This document shows positions 1-7,817 of a DNA stretch of 64,000 nt, piece after piece (position 1 is the stretch's first letter; each line of letters starts with the position of its first letter). The DNA is from Pirellulales bacterium. GTDB lineage: Bacteria > Planctomycetota > Planctomycetia > Pirellulales > Lacipirellulaceae. Location of the stretch: positions 1 to 64,000 of the forward strand of contig JADZFK010000097.1 of the NCBI GenBank assembly GCA_020849945.1, written 5' to 3'. The notes under the pieces are model-generated. The model was not told where the DNA came from. It saw only the letters and a list, made by a program, of their open reading frames with translations, and did no database searches. Both the position numbers and the translations under genes were made by a program.

Positions 1-2
1 AC

Positions 3-116
3 GCCGCCCTCAGCCTCCTCCGCCTCGCCAACATCCAAGAAATCGCACCCACCCTCCGCGAATTCGCCTATCAACCCCGGAAACTCTTACGCTTCCTCGG
101 CATTATGAAAAACTGA
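3..116 (+). CDS. C-terminal fragment of a truncated gene, possibly a transposase
   Basis: An open frame enters the window from the left and stops at TGA 114-116; about 37 residues are visible, ending in FLGIMKN. The tail contains an NIQEIAPTLREFAYQPRKLL-like stretch, which resembles from memory the C-terminal ends of ISAs1-type transposases (pattern NIA..LR..A..P...L.LLGI). That resemblance is weak and unaligned, so the family is an inference; the only firm observation is a reading frame ending here. It could equally be the tail of any other gene. Confidence 0.35.
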   Translation, partial: AALSLLRLANIQEIAPTLREFAYQPRKLLRFLGIMKN

Positions 117-232
117 TCGGCCCTGGTTGTATCCCTGTGCGAGTTGGCACTTGTGGTGTCGGGTGGCTACAATGCGGCTTCACGGCAACAGGTTATCGAT
201 TAGGAGCACGTCGCATGGGTGCTTGCGGATGC

Positions 233-1159
233 ATGGTTATCGATACGGTTATCGACTGGTTTTGGAGATCGACACATGTGGTGTTGGCTTTGTTTGCCGT
301 TGGAGCCTTGTGCGATGATCGGGCAATTGCCGCGGAGCCGATAACGATTCCACTTTGGGAAGAAGGCGCTCCAGGCTTTCCGGCGACGAAGCCATCGGAC
401 GAACCCGTCCTCTTTGTGTCGGCACCTGCTGGCAAGCAATTGGCCGTTCCCACGGCCGTGGTTGTCCTTCCTGGCGGGGGCTATGGCCACTTGGCGATGG
501 ACCATGAAGGCCGCCAGATAGCCGATTGGTTCAACTCGTTTGGTGTCACGACCTTCGTGCTCAAGTATCGGATGAAGGCCACCGGCCACAGGCACCCCGT
601 GCCGATGCTCGATGGCCAACGGGCGATTCGGCTCGTCCGCGCTCGTGCCAAAGAGTTCCACGTTGATCCCGCGCGGATCGGCGTGATGGGGTTCTCGGCC
701 GGCGGGCATTTGGCGAGCACGCTCGGAACCCATTTTGACGAGGGTCAGCCCGAGGCCGTCGACCCGATCGACCACGCCGGTTGCCGCCCCGATTTCATGA
801 TCCTTTGCTACCCGGTCATTTCGTTCGAGGCGGAGTACGCCCACAACAACTCGGCCAAGAACTTGCTGGGCAATTCGCCAGAAAAGTCGCTGCTTGCGAA
901 CCTTTCGAATGAAACGCAAGTGACCGGCAAGACGCCTCCGACATTCCTCTTCCAAACGACAGAAGACAAAACGGTGCCGGCGGAGAACGCCGTGTCATTC
1001 TACCTGGCGTTGCGCAAGGCGGGGGTTTCGGCCGAGCTTCACGTATTTCAGCGCGGGCGGCACGGCCTGGGGCTTGCGGAAAACGAGCCTGCCACCTCGG
1101 CATGGCCCGGGCTTTGCCAACAGTGGCTCGATCAGCGTGGGCTCCTCTCACCCCCATGA
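233..1159 (+). CDS. Exported alpha/beta hydrolase (BD-FAE/acetylxylan-esterase-like)
   Basis: A roughly 308-residue hydrolase of the dienelactone/acetyl-esterase type. The N-terminus has a hydrophobic segment (VVLALFAVGALC) followed by AIAAEP, which reads as a signal peptide cleaved after AIAA, so the protein probably acts in the periplasm or outside. VVVLPGGGYG matches the oxyanion-loop region (HGGGY-like). GFSAGGHLAS carries the nucleophilic serine, EDKTVPAENA the acidic residue, and RGRHG the histidine. The ORF opens at 137, but the first 32 residues lack signal character, so ATG 233 is preferred; ATG 215 is the alternative. Related planctomycete enzymes are usually annotated as esterases that deacetylate plant or algal polysaccharides. 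The substrate cannot be told from sequence. Confidence 0.8.
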   Translation: MVIDTVIDWFWRSTHVVLALFAVGALCDDRAIAAEPITIPLWEEGAPGFPATKPSDEPVLFVSAPAGKQLAVPTAVVVLPGGGYGHLAMDHEGRQIADWFNSFGVTTFVLKYRMKATGHRHPVPMLDGQRAIRLVRARAKEFHVDPARIGVMGFSAGGHLASTLGTHFDEGQPEAVDPIDHAGCRPDFMILCYPVISFEAEYAHNNSAKNLLGNSPEKSLLANLSNETQVTGKTPPTFLFQTTEDKTVPAENAVSFYLALRKAGVSAELHVFQRGRHGLGLAENEPATSAWPGLCQQWLDQRGLLSPP

Positions 1160-1192
1160 TGCTCGCGCGGCGAACTAGCCCTTGCCGCACGT

Positions 1193-1531
1193 TCAACTCG
1201 TGCGGATGCGTGTGCCGTACACGACGCTATTCTGAATCTCTTGCGGAGATACATTCTTCGGAAAGTACACGCCGCTGATCTTGGCGTTGTGTAGCGAGCA
1301 GCCTTCCAGGTCGAGGTTCCGCAAGTCGAGTCCGCGGAGGTCGGCGTCGCGAAGGTAGGCATCGCGAAGAACGAGTTTGGAGACATCGACCTGGCTAAGA
1401 TCGACGGCTCGCAAGTCGGTGCCCGAGAAATCGATCGTTTCGCGGCCTTGGGTGTGTTCGACGAAATGCTTGATGTCGTACTCGCGCAATTCGCGAAATG
1501 CCGGGTCATCTAGTAGTATGGGTTTGGGCAT
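1193..1531 (-). CDS. Small pentapeptide-repeat protein
   Basis: A 112-residue protein starting MPKPILLDD. Its centre has consecutive A(D/N)LXX-like pentapeptides (TDLRA VDLSQ VDVSK, then DADLRGLDLRNLDLEG), which fold as a right-handed quadrilateral beta-helix in known family members. Start 1531 is chosen because GGGAG lies about nine bases upstream of the ATG; the ORF-track start at 1816 would run into the kinase gene and has no repeat character. It lies downstream of the kinase gene on the same strand (about 98 bases from the kinase stop), so cotranscription is possible. No signal peptide or membrane segment. Pentapeptide proteins range from topoisomerase-binding resistance factors to structural modules; the role here is unknown. 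Confidence 0.75.
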   Translation of the reverse strand: MPKPILLDDPAFRELREYDIKHFVEHTQGRETIDFSGTDLRAVDLSQVDVSKLVLRDAYLRDADLRGLDLRNLDLEGCSLHNAKISGVYFPKNVSPQEIQNSVVYGTRIRTS

Positions 1532-1629
1532 AAGCACGGTCTCCCTAATCAAAGGATAGCACGGGAAACACATTAGAAAACGCCCTGAAAACAGGGCTAT
1601 TTCTCGCGGCAACCTGTCGGCCGGGACGG

Positions 1630-2928
1630 TTATGCCAGTTGCGACGCACACCAGGGGCAGTGGGTCCAGAATTCGCTCAGCACCCCCCAGCCGCACTTGC
1701 CGCAGCACTCCTTGCTGCCCTCGATCTTCCACGGTGTGCGCACCTTGGTGTGGCACCACGGGCAGTATCGCATGAAGGGCATGAGCACCTTCCGCTTGCA
1801 TTGAGCGTTGCGGCACTCGCCCTCGTAACGTCGATCAGTATACGGCCGTTCGGTGGCGTCTGAGAAGCCTGGCCCATAGCACCAAGGGCAGTATTCCCAG
1901 TCGAGCTTCGTGCCGCGATTGCATCGCGGGCAGACGGCCGGAAATGCCGACTCCTCGCGCAGGACGGATCGGTCGTCGCCGCACCAGGGGCAAGCCACCA
2001 TCGTCTCCGAAACCGGTCCGCCGCACTGGCGACAACTGAATTGCGTTTCGAGCGAGCGGCCGAACTGCCGCTCGAATTGTTGCAAGCGGATGGCTTTCCA
2101 ATCGCGCTTGGTGGTCCGCTTGATTGTTTTTGGCCGCTTCGTTCGTTGGTAGAAGCGAAGCACCTTCGGCTTGGCTCGCAGGTAAGCGGTCAGCATCTGG
2201 CCGGCGTCTAGAAAGCGTTTGGTGGGCTTCAATTCCAACGCGCGCTGCAGGATCGCAATCATATCGGGGTGCACGGCGCGGCGTAGCCGCGTGTAGCCGG
2301 CCAACGGCCGGTCGAACGGCCACTCGGGAAGATGGCCGGAAAACATCTGCCACAACACCAGGCCAACCGCAAACACATCCGATCGACGCGAGGGCCTGCC
2401 CATCGCTTGCTCGGGGGCCATGTAACCCACCGTGCCCGCCCCCGAGGCCGAGATCGTGCGATGCGCGACTTTCGAGATACCGAAGTCGGTAAGTCGCAGC
2501 CGGCCATCGGGAAATAGGAGCAGGTTGTCCGGCTTCACGTCGCAGTGGATCACATGCCGCTCGTGCGCGAATGCCACCGCCCGCAACAGTTGCTCGCCAT
2601 ATTCCAGGGCCGTTCGCAACGAGAGCCTCCGCGCAAGCCGCTCCTCGAGCGATTCCTCGCCGAGCGGTAGCGCGATCACAAGGTGCCCATCGATGAAATC
2701 GGCGCTCTTGAGCGGCAAGATGTTCGGGTGGTCGAGCTTGGCGGCCAACCGAACTTCACGCGAGAAATCGTCGAGCGCTTCTTTCGTAATGAAGCCCTTG
2801 TGCGGAATCTTGAGCGCGACATGAACGCCTTCCAGCGTATCGAGCGCGCGAAAAACCGCCGCGTAGGGCCCGTTGGCCAATCGCGATTTTAGCTTGTATT
2901 TCCCGATCTTTTGGCCAGGCTTCAGCAC
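1630..2928 (-). CDS. Cytoplasmic Ser/Thr protein kinase with four C-terminal zinc ribbons
   Basis: A 432-residue Hanks-type kinase. Residues 1-255 form the catalytic domain: glycine-rich loop near LANGPYAAV, VALK lysine at 40, Glu in the helix near 58, HCDVKPDN catalytic loop near 128-134, DFG at 148-150 and APE at 171-173. The catalytic loop reads HCD rather than HRD, so it is a non-RD kinase. Residues 299-427 hold four CxxC-type zinc-ribbon pairs, each ending in a CPWC motif (near 313, 347, 389 and 424). There is no transmembrane segment, unlike most PknB-type planctomycete kinases. The pentapeptide gene follows on the same strand. The zinc ribbons could bind a target or substrate; partners are not evident from context. 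Confidence 0.85.
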   Translation of the reverse strand: MLKPGQKIGKYKLKSRLANGPYAAVFRALDTLEGVHVALKIPHKGFITKEALDDFSREVRLAAKLDHPNILPLKSADFIDGHLVIALPLGEESLEERLARRLSLRTALEYGEQLLRAVAFAHERHVIHCDVKPDNLLLFPDGRLRLTDFGISKVAHRTISASGAGTVGYMAPEQAMGRPSRRSDVFAVGLVLWQMFSGHLPEWPFDRPLAGYTRLRRAVHPDMIAILQRALELKPTKRFLDAGQMLTAYLRAKPKVLRFYQRTKRPKTIKRTTKRDWKAIRLQQFERQFGRSLETQFSCRQCGGPVSETMVACPWCGDDRSVLREESAFPAVCPRCNRGTKLDWEYCPWCYGPGFSDATERPYTDRRYEGECRNAQCKRKVLMPFMRYCPWCHTKVRTPWKIEGSKECCGKCGWGVLSEFWTHCPWCASQLA

Positions 2929-3311
2929 GACAGGCTCAAGAACAGCAGGGGGTCCACCTTCCGCGGAGACTCACCCTCTACTGTACCTTACGAACGCCAG
3001 CTACGGGAGCGACCTTGGAAAAAGTCCACGGCCGTTCCGTATTTCACTTTGGGGCGAGAAGTAGGTGCCGCGAGCTGAGCGGCACAATTCGAGAACGTGG
3101 ATACAGAGTCGGTCATTCCGTGTCCCCCTCGGCTCGCGGGACCTACCTGCTCGTCTACCCAGGCTAAATAATGGCTCGGTCCGGAGAAAGAAGTCGTTGC
3201 CCGGCGGTTGCCGCGTTGGCCGGAGCGGTCATTCGCTGGTGTACTCGCCCTCGTTCGTCCGGCCGGCTTGGCAGTGTGCCCGATCCAGAATGCCTTGCAA
3301 CGGCAAGGGCT
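2929..3311. other. Intergenic region with an imperfect inverted repeat
   Basis: No credible gene. ORFs listed here lack homology-like character and overlap one another. The stretch includes the 3061-3146 inverted repeat (separate entry). It also has to hold the promoter for the kinase gene transcribed leftward from 2928; no confident -35/-10 pair was picked out. Confidence 0.5.
3061..3146. repeat. Imperfect inverted repeat (hairpin/MITE-like)
   Basis: The outer 19 bases at 3061-3079 (gtaggtgccgcgagctgag) and 3128-3146 (ctcggctcgcgggacctac) are reverse complements with two mismatches. Inner flanks (cggcacaattc versus gaatgacc/cgtgtcc-like) show further weak complementarity. It could form a long cruciform or RNA hairpin. 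It resembles a small non-autonomous mobile or palindromic element; it encodes nothing. Confidence 0.6.
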
Positions 3312-3611
3312 TCAATCCCGAGTGCTGCTGATCCCCACCGGGCTGGCCACGTCGATTCGGTTGTCGATGCGGCACACGCCGGGAACCTGGCGGAGCGATT
3401 CTTGCACTAGCTGTTTCAGGTAGAAAGTGGGCAGCTTTCCCGTAACGAACAGGGTGCGGCCATCATGGTCAATCGCCACATCATCGACACGCCCACGAAA
3501 ATGGGGGTGTTTCGCCAAGTGCCCGCGCGCCATTTGGCTGAGATCGTTTTCGCCCTGCTTCAGAGCGGTGGCAGGGTAAGTCTCTGCAAGTACAGACGAT
3601 TGCATCTTCAA
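3312..3611 (-). CDS. BON-domain protein
   Basis: A 99-residue protein whose C-terminal two thirds read as a BON domain: VDDVAIDHDGRTLFVTGKLP, a helix (FYLKQLVQESLRQVPGV) and a closing strand CRIDNRIDV. BON domains bind membranes or lipids and are common in osmotic-stress proteins and secretion channels. No clear signal peptide precedes it, so it may be cytoplasmic or use an unusual start; ATG 3605 (MQSSV) is an alternative two codons in. It stands alone between spacers. Function is unknown beyond the domain. Confidence 0.7.
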   Translation of the reverse strand: MKMQSSVLAETYPATALKQGENDLSQMARGHLAKHPHFRGRVDDVAIDHDGRTLFVTGKLPTFYLKQLVQESLRQVPGVCRIDNRIDVASPVGISSTRD

Positions 3612-4005
3612 TGGCTCCCGATCCTATCCGTTGAATGGAATGCTTATCCGCTTGGGCGGGCAATGCTACGCGAGAAGAGCGATTGCATCAACCGATACTT
3701 CGTGCCAAACGCCGCCCCCTTGAAGGCGTCGGGCACACCGGGTGATAGCACGCAAGCTGCTAGATTCCACCATATCGACAAGCCGGCAAGCGAACCGCAC
3801 TCATGGCGGCCCCGCCGAGCGGTCTGCAACGACCGCAGCCTGTATATCGGCATTCGGAACAGCCGACTCTAGCCTAGCCCGACAAGAGATGGGAGATTAG
3901 AGCCTTGCCCGGCGGCTCCGCCCACAAAAACACCGGGGCATTCACTGTGCAGTTAGTTATCAATAGGTCGATTCAACCGAAGAGCGAACTCAAGCAAGCA
4001 CCACA
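3612..4005. other. Intergenic region upstream of mgtE, no feature seen
   Basis: The ORFs 3465-3872 (+), 3644-3853 (-) and 3905-4093 (+) are low-complexity shadow frames without recognisable domains. The region must carry the mgtE promoter. Mg2+ riboswitches (M-box, ykoK) often precede mgtE genes, but no such structure was recognised by eye. Confidence 0.4.
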
Positions 4006-5379
4006 ATGGCTGAAACGTCACCACGAAAAACCTACGACCCACTGCCAGATGCCATCGCTGCCAGCGATCGGCAAGCAATCGCCGATTTTCTGAGCGAGGC
4101 CGAGCCCTCGGAGGCCGTTCATGCGTTCGCCTCGCTCTCGGAAACCGAGCGCTCGAAGCTCTTGGAATCGGTGTCGTTCGAAGACTTGGCCAGTTTCATG
4201 GGCGATCTTCACGACGCTCATGCAGCCCAGTTTATCGAAGGATTGCCTGCCGAGCAGGCCGCCGCCATTGTCGGCGGCATGCCGAGCGCATCGCAGGCAG
4301 ACGTAATATCGCGGCTGCCCGAGAGCGAAGCAGAAGCCATTCTGAAAGCGATGCCCGCGGGGGATGCCCACCATGCTCGCCGACTCCTCGCCTACCCGCA
4401 CGATACGGCGGGTGGATTGATGATCACCGAATTCCTGTCTTACGGCGATACCCTTACCGTGGGCGACGTGCTGGACGACCTGCGAGCCAATGCCGAACAT
4501 TACCGTAAGTTCGAGGTGCAATACGCCTACGTCGTCTCGAATGGCGGCCAATTGGTCGGTGTGCTCCAGCTTCGCGATCTGCTCTTGTCGTCGCCAGCCG
4601 AACGCGTTTCGGCCGTCATGATCCACGAACCGCTTAAGGTCCGCGATACGGCCGGGCTGGAGGAACTCGAACGTTTTTTCGACCACTACGCCTTGCTCGG
4701 CGTGCCGGCCGTGGATGCCCAGGGCGTGCTCGTCGGGGTCGTCCGCGGCGTCGATGTCGAAGAGGCCGCCGAAGAGCGCTCGCAACGCAGTTTCCTCAAG
4801 TTCATGGGCATCGTGGGTGGCGAAGAACTTCGCACCATGCCGCTGAAAGCGCGAACTTTGCGCCGTTTGAGTTGGCTGACGGTCAACATCTTGCTCAACA
4901 TGATGGCGGCCAGCGTGATCGCCTACCACCAGGATACCCTCTCGGCCGTCATCGCCCTGGCCGTCTTTCTGCCAATTATCTCCGACATGAGCGGTTGCTC
5001 GGGCAATCAGGCGGTTGCCGTAAGCATGCGCGAACTGGCGCTGGGGGTGGTGCGCCCACGCGAGCTCTGGCGCGTGTTGCGTAAGGAGGCTGCCGTGGGA
5101 ATCGTCAACGGAATCGTTTTGGGGGTCCTGCTGGGGTTGGTCGGCTGGCTGTGGAAGGGCAACGTTATGCTGGGGGTGGTCGTTGCCAGCGCCCTGGCGA
5201 TCAATACCTTGGTGGCCGTGTGCTTCGGCGGCACAATTCCACTCGCCTTGCGAGCCTTGGGCCAAGACCCTGCATTGGCCTCCGGTCCGATCCTCACCAC
5301 AATCACCGATATGACCGGCTTCCTGCTCGTCCTCTCCATCGCCAATGCCGTGCTGCCTTGGCTAACCTTGAACTCCTGA
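4006..5379 (+). CDS. mgtE: Magnesium transporter MgtE
   Basis: A 457-residue Mg2+ channel of normal family length. Residues about 15-125 form the superhelical MgtE-N domain (PSEAVHAFASLSETE, GMPSASQADVISRLPE). Residues about 130-255 are a tandem CBS pair beginning with the conserved TAGGLMITEF. Residues about 285-455 hold five membrane helices with SDMSGCSGNQAVAVSMRELALG in the pore region and GPILTTITDMTGF in the last part. Mg2+ bound between the N and CBS domains gates the pore in characterised homologues. ATG 4006 precedes the amphipathic N domain directly. It is monocistronic by spacing. Confidence 0.93.
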   Translation: MAETSPRKTYDPLPDAIAASDRQAIADFLSEAEPSEAVHAFASLSETERSKLLESVSFEDLASFMGDLHDAHAAQFIEGLPAEQAAAIVGGMPSASQADVISRLPESEAEAILKAMPAGDAHHARRLLAYPHDTAGGLMITEFLSYGDTLTVGDVLDDLRANAEHYRKFEVQYAYVVSNGGQLVGVLQLRDLLLSSPAERVSAVMIHEPLKVRDTAGLEELERFFDHYALLGVPAVDAQGVLVGVVRGVDVEEAAEERSQRSFLKFMGIVGGEELRTMPLKARTLRRLSWLTVNILLNMMAASVIAYHQDTLSAVIALAVFLPIISDMSGCSGNQAVAVSMRELALGVVRPRELWRVLRKEAAVGIVNGIVLGVLLGLVGWLWKGNVMLGVVVASALAINTLVAVCFGGTIPLALRALGQDPALASGPILTTITDMTGFLLVLSIANAVLPWLTLNS

Positions 5380-5388
5380 CTTCGACAT

Positions 5389-5491
5389 TTGCACATTATT
5401 TGGAACCACGAAAGGCATGAAAGGCACCAAAACCCCGTCCCGTAAGTTGAATTTCCGCCATCCCAGGTTGATGGCTTGGTCGTCGAAACCC
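5389..5491 (+). repeat. Dispersed intergenic repeat, copy 1 (pair with 22929-23028)
   Basis: Begins ttgcacattatttggaacca and ends ggtcgtcgaaaccc. It aligns by eye with 22929-23028: same opening ttgcacatt..ttggaac.acga, same middle gtaag.tg.aattccg.ca.cc, and same close gatggc.tggtcg..gaaaccc. It lies just after the mgtE stop codon. The remainder of the 5380-5604 spacer shows nothing else. Confidence 0.6.
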
Positions 5492-5604
5492 ACGGCTCTA
5501 GATGGAGAAACTCAAATCAACTTACGTTCGTGCGATTTTGTGCTTTTCGTGGTTCCCCCGAAAAGTGCAACAAAGTCGAACCTACTCGGAAACGCAGCCA
5601 TTCC

Positions 5605-6042
5605 TTACGGAACGTCGTAATTCCACACGACATCGGCGTTGGGAAATTCGTGGGAAAGCCGAACTGTCGGAAATAGTTCCTTGCCATCCGGAAGGTCCTC
5701 GCCGTTCGCTTTCGTTGGTATGCCATCCAGGCCAACAATTTCCACCAGGTAGTGTCCGCCGAGGACTCCTTTCTTGGCTTCGGCCGAGAACTTGCCCTGA
5801 ACGATGGGGGCACCACCGCCGGGGCCGCTCTGGCCTTTGGCCGTATCGGGGCTAAAGCGGATGAAGCCCTTGGGGACCGGATTGCCGCGATGTGTAATCG
5901 TGCCGCTGACAGAATGGCGGCCAAGTGGATCACGCGAACCACAACCGCCGACCGATATCATCGCGACCAATACAGGCAGGGCGAGTAGCATGCAGACTGC
6001 GAAGTTTGTGCCGCTCGTTCGAGCCATCAGCCGGTGTATCAC
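5605..6042 (-). CDS. Planctomycete exported lipoprotein with a carboxypeptidase-regulatory-like fold
   Basis: A 145-residue protein. An N-terminal hydrophobic stretch ([17 protein letters not shown]) ends in a lipobox-like SVGGC, so Cys is probably acylated and the protein anchored in a membrane. The mature part starts [22 protein letters not shown], which is the beta-sandwich (CarboxypepD_reg/transthyretin-like) found in many short planctomycete lipoproteins encoded beside DUF1559 genes. Its ATG overlaps the stop codon of the upstream DUF1559 gene by four bases (ATGA), so the two are translationally coupled. Function of the family is unknown. Confidence 0.8.
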   Translation of the reverse strand: MIHRLMARTSGTNFAVCMLLALPVLVAMISVGGCGSRDPLGRHSVSGTITHRGNPVPKGFIRFSPDTAKGQSGPGGGAPIVQGKFSAEAKKGVLGGHYLVEIVGLDGIPTKANGEDLPDGKELFPTVRLSHEFPNADVVWNYDVP

Positions 6043-7034
6043 TCCACATTCCCTCCGGTGGGCAGGCCGTCTTCGCGTTGTGCCAACTGCTGGTAGGCGG
6101 CAAGGTCCATGGTTTCAGAAATAAAATGCCCCGAGGCGTCGGACATCATCGCATGGCAGCCCCCCGGGTGATGCGAACTAAACCCGCGCATCGAGTGAAC
6201 GCCGGTATCGTCATAAAGATTGATCGGGTCCAACGCGCCGACAAGGCAGGAAGAAAAAGCACAGGAATCTTGCTTGGCACTCGCAGCCCACGGATTCCAC
6301 GTATAGCGGCTCTCACCAACCATGAACACTTTGGAAGAACCGTCTTGAATATCCGAAAAACGAGTATTGGAACCCGAGTACATGACCCCGTTATGGAACC
6401 ACGTGCGTATGAGCGGCGGGCAACTAGTGTTGAGGCACTGCTTCGAGGTTTCATTGGAAGCCCCGCCACCCTGAACGCCCAAGTAACTTAAACCGATCGG
6501 GCTTTCGACTAGCTCACGGTGAGACGGGCATGAATACACCTTGAGAGGAACCAGATACTGCGAATTGATCCCTTCAATGCGAGTACTGATTTCCATGAAG
6601 TTTGCGTTCATGTCGAACAGTTCAAATTGGCTCCCTTCCTCAAGGAACTGTAAAATGAGTACGCTCCAAGGCGCGCCTTGGCCACTTCGACCACTACTTA
6701 CATGTAGGTTGCACCAGTTGCTTGGCGGATGCTTACCAGGAGGCTTGTTCGATACAAACCCCGCCGGAAGGTACTTATGCGAAGACTCGTAGTTATGCAT
6801 GGCAACGCCGATTTGCTTGAGGTTGTTCAAGCACGACGACCGCCTCGCCGCTTCGCGCGCCGCTTGGATCGCGGGCAACAAAAGCGCCACCAAAATACCG
6901 ATGATCGCAATCACGACCAACAGTTCCACAAGGGTGAAACCATGTCGGCCAGTAGGTCCGCCGAGCCGAGGCGGACGAGAATGACGAATTCCCGAATGAC
7001 GAATGTCGAATGACGGAATTCGGTCATTCGTCAT
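6039..7034 (-). CDS. DUF1559 protein with type IV pilin-like N-terminus
   Basis: A secreted pseudopilin-like protein typical of planctomycetes. The prepilin cleavage/methylation motif [19 protein letters not shown] is followed by [18 protein letters not shown]1559 globular region follows with [15 protein letters not shown] and [15 protein letters not shown] (the HX9DG-type C-terminal motif region). The reading frame is open far upstream (to 7292). ATG 7034 is the nearest upstream start that leaves a short leader before the GFTLVE motif, but that leader (ATG to about 6950) is made of a GAATGACGAAT-type repeat, so the true start is uncertain. Translationally coupled to the lipoprotein gene. Confidence 0.8.
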   Translation of the reverse strand: MTNDRIPSFDIRHSGIRHSRPPRLGGPTGRHGFTLVELLVVIAIIGILVALLLPAIQAAREAARRSSCLNNLKQIGVAMHNYESSHKYLPAGFVSNKPPGKHPPSNWCNLHVSSGRSGQGAPWSVLILQFLEEGSQFELFDMNANFMEISTRIEGINSQYLVPLKVYSCPSHRELVESPIGLSYLGVQGGGASNETSKQCLNTSCPPLIRTWFHNGVMYSGSNTRFSDIQDGSSKVFMVGESRYTWNPWAASAKQDSCAFSSCLVGALDPINLYDDTGVHSMRGFSSHHPGGCHAMMSDASGHFISETMDLAAYQQLAQREDGLPTGGNVE

Positions 7035-7050
7035 TCGTGCTTTGTCATTC
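6976..7050. repeat. Tract of GAATGACGAAT-like direct and inverted repeats
   Basis: Contains gaatgacgaat several times (gaatgacgaattcccgaatg, acgaatgtcgaatgacgg) and then the complementary form tcattcgtcattcg. The tract overlaps the presumed N-terminal leader of the DUF1559 gene and can fold back on itself. Confidence 0.6.
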
Positions 7051-7817
7051 CGCAGGGCTCCCTCCTCGCCAATTCCACCTCGGCAATCAATACCATGTGG
7101 CCGCGCCTCTCCGAGACGCGAATACGCGTTTTCTCCACGGCGAATCTTCGATCGGAGAGACTCGACCACATCGCTCTTGCCAATCGGCAACCCTGCATGG
7201 TACGGAGAGAACATCACCTTGTTCCTCACAACGATCCGAGAAAGATACAGAGAACCCAACTTGAAACAACAGTGAACCCCATGCACTTTCAAACCCTTGC
7301 AGCAAGGGTTCGACCCAACACATCTGCTTCACCACGTCCAGGTTGTGTCGAGTCGAACCCGAAGTTGGCGTGCCGCCAAGGCACTAAGAAAATGCGATAG
7401 CTGTTCGAACCACAACACCAGCGTTGCACCGGGTGCCCCTTCTGACGCTCCCAGCAAAGCCGATGTGTGGCTGATAGTCACTCTACTGATAACGCAAATC
7501 CACGTCACGGAAGATATTCGGCATTTCCCTAAACATTTTCGTCATCCAGAGTCTCTCCGAACCCTCCCTCTCCAAAAACTAACACTCGGCCCTGCCCGTG
7601 CCTGCATGGTTGAACCAGCTTGGGGAGATCGATACAGCCCAGGCAACGTCGAATTCCGTTTACTCGGTTCCCGGGCGGTTCAATGTCAGGTAAATTGTGG
7701 CAACTTGACTTGCTCGCTTCGCTCTGGCGACGAGTTGTCTCCTCCCCCACGTGCCGTGGTCGGCGTGGTTACGCCATTGCGTGGGGCCCTCTCCGGTACT
7801 TGTTATTATTACTCGAT
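7035..7817. other. Long intergenic region, no convincing gene
   Basis: The ORF 7297-7986 (+, 229 aa) overlaps pyrF out of frame and has no domain character. Promoters for the leftward DUF1559 gene and rightward pyrF must lie here. No repeat beyond the 6976-7050 tract was recognised. Confidence 0.4.

Noticed and set aside
1532-1816. N-terminal extension of the pentapeptide protein to 1816
   Set aside because: The extension overlaps the end of the kinase gene, has no repeats, and ATG 1531 has a good ribosome-binding site.
3612-4005. Mg2+ riboswitch before mgtE
   Set aside because: No M-box or ykoK-type conserved core was recognised by eye; a covariance-model search would be decisive.
4018-5265. 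415-codon minus-strand ORF antisense to mgtE
   Set aside because: Exact shadow of the clearly coding mgtE; His/Asp/Gly-rich composition is the usual antisense artefact in GC-rich genes.
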